Assembly (NCBI GenBank): GCA_905331475.1
Contig: CAJNYU010002606.1
Coordinates: 1-64,000, forward strand
DNA length: 64,000 bases
Direction of reading: 5' to 3'
Origin: Rotaria socialis
Lineage: Eukaryota; Rotifera; Eurotatoria; Philodinida; Philodinidae
Position numbers and translations under genes: made by a program. This document shows positions 61,450 to 64,000 of the stretch, piece by piece (within the stretch, counting starts at the first letter, position 1; each line of letters begins with the position of its first letter). Below the pieces are notes generated by a model, which ran no database searches, had not been told where the DNA came from, and saw only the letters and a program-made list of their open reading frames with translations.

Positions 61450-62715
61450 TTTGTATCGGTTTGTTTTTAGTTGAATTGTATTAAGCAATAATAATATTTG
61501 TTTTATATATATATATACTACCTTAAAAAGTGAAATCGAATTTTATTTATGCTTATTTGTACATATCGATTATGAAATCTAATGGATCATATTTCTACAA
61601 TATAGAAAACCCTCGAAGGAGTGAATCATTTTTTGCCCATTATAGTAATCAGTAATGAAATAAGTAAAAATGAATCCATATCGTATTCAATCACCATCAT
61701 TGTTCTTTTAAAAAATAGACACGACTCACATTTATATTATTCTTATGAAAGAATAAATCAGCCAGAGGTAATATCCAATCATAGATTTGAGCTGTCTCGA
61801 AATAAAGAACATCTATATATGCGTCTCGCGTTCAGAAAGAGCCGATAAGGTGTGTGCTTAGAGTTTACTTTGCAAAGAAAATTGAATATCTTTCGATTAA
61901 ATCAATCGGCCACACTTACAATTTTTATTTGATAACGATAAGTAACTCAAATTACAATTAGAGTTCATCTATAGTATTTATTATCGCTTCTTATTACCAA
62001 GAAACATTACTATGTCGAGATCAAAAGTTCTTCCTTCACTTGGCTACGGAAGCATTCTATAATAAAGGCTACGTCTGTTGCAAAATACCGATAGACTTAC
62101 ACATAATGATATGCTACGGATAATTTTATTCATTATTTTATCTGTTACTCATACAGAAATTTTTGAAATAAAAAGTTGACCTCATGAAAACCTTATTTTT
62201 CATTTTCAAATAATATGAGATTTGACTTAATACTCAATATTGATCTATCAGATGCGATCTGATTCAAACTGAACAATCCGAATAGATCCACAATCAAAAG
62301 TTGGTATCGTGATGCGAAAATTGTTTTCTTTTTTAAATATACGTATCTGTTATGCAGACATAGATGAAACAGGGAATCACTATTTCACGGAAATACTTTG
62401 CATTATTTGCAAGTAAATGCGTGACATATTTATTTTTTAAAACAGCAACGATAAATAAAACAACATAAAATAAATATTTCCTCAGGTCACAACGAAAAGA
62501 ACCACTGGAATAATTGCACATTATACATATAAATATATATATCTGTGAGATAAATGCATGACTAAATACGAACAACGTCAAAAAATAACAAAGATCAATA
62601 GATATACTTGTGAATATTAAATGATTTCTTTAAATAATAGGGGAAAACAACTAACGGCATACCACAACGGCAAAAAATAAAACATTAATATTTTCACATT
62701 TTTTAGTTTTTATTC
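61450..62715. other. Intergenic
   Basis: About 1.27 kb, AT-rich, no gene recognised. It should hold the 3' UTRs of the convergent coiled-coil and TBC genes. Confidence 0.5.
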
Positions 62716-63599
62716 TTATTTATTATCAACTAATTGTTGTAATTCAAGTACTAATTCTCTTGCCGCCCGTAAGATCTCTCGAGTGTCATGGCGTTCAGCC
62801 ATTTCTAAAGAAGAACAAAAAAAGAAAGAAGTTCAATGGAAAAGAAAATTGGCGGAAAATTTATAAGCATACCATTAAAAAATCTAATAATATCTGTAAA
62901 ATCCATTCGATTATCTAGTATTATTTCTCGATAAGCTTTTAACATCGCTAATGCAATAAATAAAACAAATCTTTTCGATACTGTTCGTCGAGCAGCAGCT
63001 ATTGTTTCCCATACCAAAAAAATATCCTCATAAATAAATTCTATAAAACAAAACAAAACAAAAATAATTATTGATTCACAAAATAGAATGATTTACCTCG
63101 TTTAAAATCTAATAAAAACCATCGATAACAAAAGTAGAAGTGAGTAAAATCTCCTGTACGATGAATGTGCTCATAAAGTTCAAAATCCAAAATTTGTAAT
63201 AATGAACGCATATGGCCAAAATGTTCATCCATACCAGCTCCATGAGGAAAGTTTGGTAAAAGACGTTTCATTAAATAGCAAAAACAACTGTATGCTATCA
63301 CTTCTAAACATTCAATATACAAACAAAAAAACGATTATATACATTTTATTAAGTAATGTTTCTATTCACCTTCATCAAAAACGACAAGTAACGGTGCTAC
63401 AAGATCACACATTCCTTGAATATAACCGGTTGTTAAATTATCCCATACATATCTGTATTAAAAAAAAAGACGAATCGAATGATAAAAATATTTATTCTGC
63501 AATACAAAGCATTTATCAAACAAAAAATCATTACAGATAGCTCTTTACTTTTAATATAGGATTATGTTCGTGTAGATATATAGGAATTGATTTGTTCAT
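62716..63599 (-). CDS. SGSM-like: C-terminal part of an SGSM-type TBC RabGAP, truncated or continuing outside the window
   Basis: Five exons, 63535-63599, 63370-63452, 63097-63303, 62873-63040 and 62716-62804; 612 nt, 203 aa as modelled. Strong SGSM1/2-type matches are [22 protein letters not shown], the [23 protein letters not shown] block, [45 protein letters not shown] and [25 protein letters not shown]. The glutamine finger (YIQG) of the dual-finger mechanism is present. The upstream half of the TBC domain, with the IxxDxxR arginine finger, and all N-terminal SGSM domains (RUN) are not seen in the ~400 bp left. Either earlier exons lie beyond 64000 across a longer intron, or this is a 5'-truncated copy; the first exon ([12 protein letters not shown]) does not look like SGSM. 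Confidence 0.8.
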
Positions 63600-64000
63600 A
63601 GTTTAAGTTTCAATGTCAACTAGGGATGTAACAGTGTCTATATTTTGCTTTTTCAGTTACTTTGTTTTGTAAATCGTCTAGTGCACGTGTCACATTAAGA
63701 TTACAAATAAAGTTGATACTAGTACTTTACATAATGAAATTAATTATTGGCACACTGTTGAGAATAAGATAATATTTAAAAATTCTATAAGTATGCTAAC
63801 TATGACAATGCTACTCAGAGTTCATGTGCTCAAGATTTTAATTAAAAGCAAAAATAGATATTTTTAGCTAAACGTGATATTCCATAAATAGAACAAATGT
63901 TCTTTTAATCGCAAATGCTGTTGCAAAATCAATAGTATTAATTATTTCTAATACGTATCATGCTTATGAAATTAAGGTTACTTTTTTTTATGTCAACGTC
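63600..64000. other. Window end, no exon recognised
   Basis: 400 bp of AT-rich sequence with no recognisable SGSM exon on the minus strand and no plus-strand gene. Confidence 0.45.

Overview
This window looks like nuclear DNA of a bdelloid rotifer (Adineta/Rotaria type). The evidence is a very AT-rich sequence, genes on both strands split by many short introns (mostly 50-130 bp, GT-AG), animal-only gene families (COG7, THOC5, DRC1, chondroitin polymerising factor, tyrosylprotein sulfotransferase, actin), two NHL-propeller genes, and a TPR protein with the N-terminal layout I associate with bdelloid ADP-ribosyltransferase-like proteins. The species call is inference from gene style, not a database match.

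Bases 1-14,300 are repeat-rich. They hold a 41-bp tandem array, two copies of a ~290-bp dispersed repeat, several G/T-rich telomere-like tracts, a foldback element and a small terminal-inverted-repeat element. Among them are an FKBP51/52-type immunophilin (minus), an intronless secreted protein with a permuted-papain/LRAT-like His...Cys pattern (plus), a short fragment of a membrane protein, and a decayed SLC17-type transporter (plus).

Bases 14,976-26,270 are gene-dense. DRC1 (ciliary nexin-dynein regulatory complex) and COG7 (Golgi tether) lie head-to-tail on the minus strand only 237 bp apart. A complete NHL-repeat gene lies on the plus strand inside the 2.1-kb intron 7 of COG7. Bases 26,271-30,303 contain no gene, but hold an ~870-bp element flanked by a 10-bp direct repeat. 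Bases 30,304-47,200 carry an unrecognised Asn/Gln/Ser-rich protein (minus), a divergent actin (plus), an ADP-ribosyltransferase-like/TPR protein whose catalytic Glu motif is lost (minus), and chondroitin polymerising factor (plus).

Bases 49,481-58,531 hold TPST and THOC5, head-to-tail on the minus strand and 206 bp apart (THOC5 stop to TPST ATG). A full TRIM-NHL gene lies antisense inside THOC5 intron 2, and a near-perfect ~200-bp-arm palindrome lies in THOC5 intron 12. The window ends with two related coiled-coil genes (plus) and the C-terminal part of an SGSM-type TBC RabGAP (minus).

The most unusual features are the two NHL genes independently nested antisense in introns of housekeeping genes, the degenerate ADP-ribosyltransferase, the long intronic palindrome, and the cluster of foldback/inverted-repeat elements around an inactivated transporter. 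Exon models were assembled by eye from splice signals and homology. For every multi-exon gene called as intact, exon lengths add up to an open frame. No tRNA, rRNA or CRISPR array was recognised.
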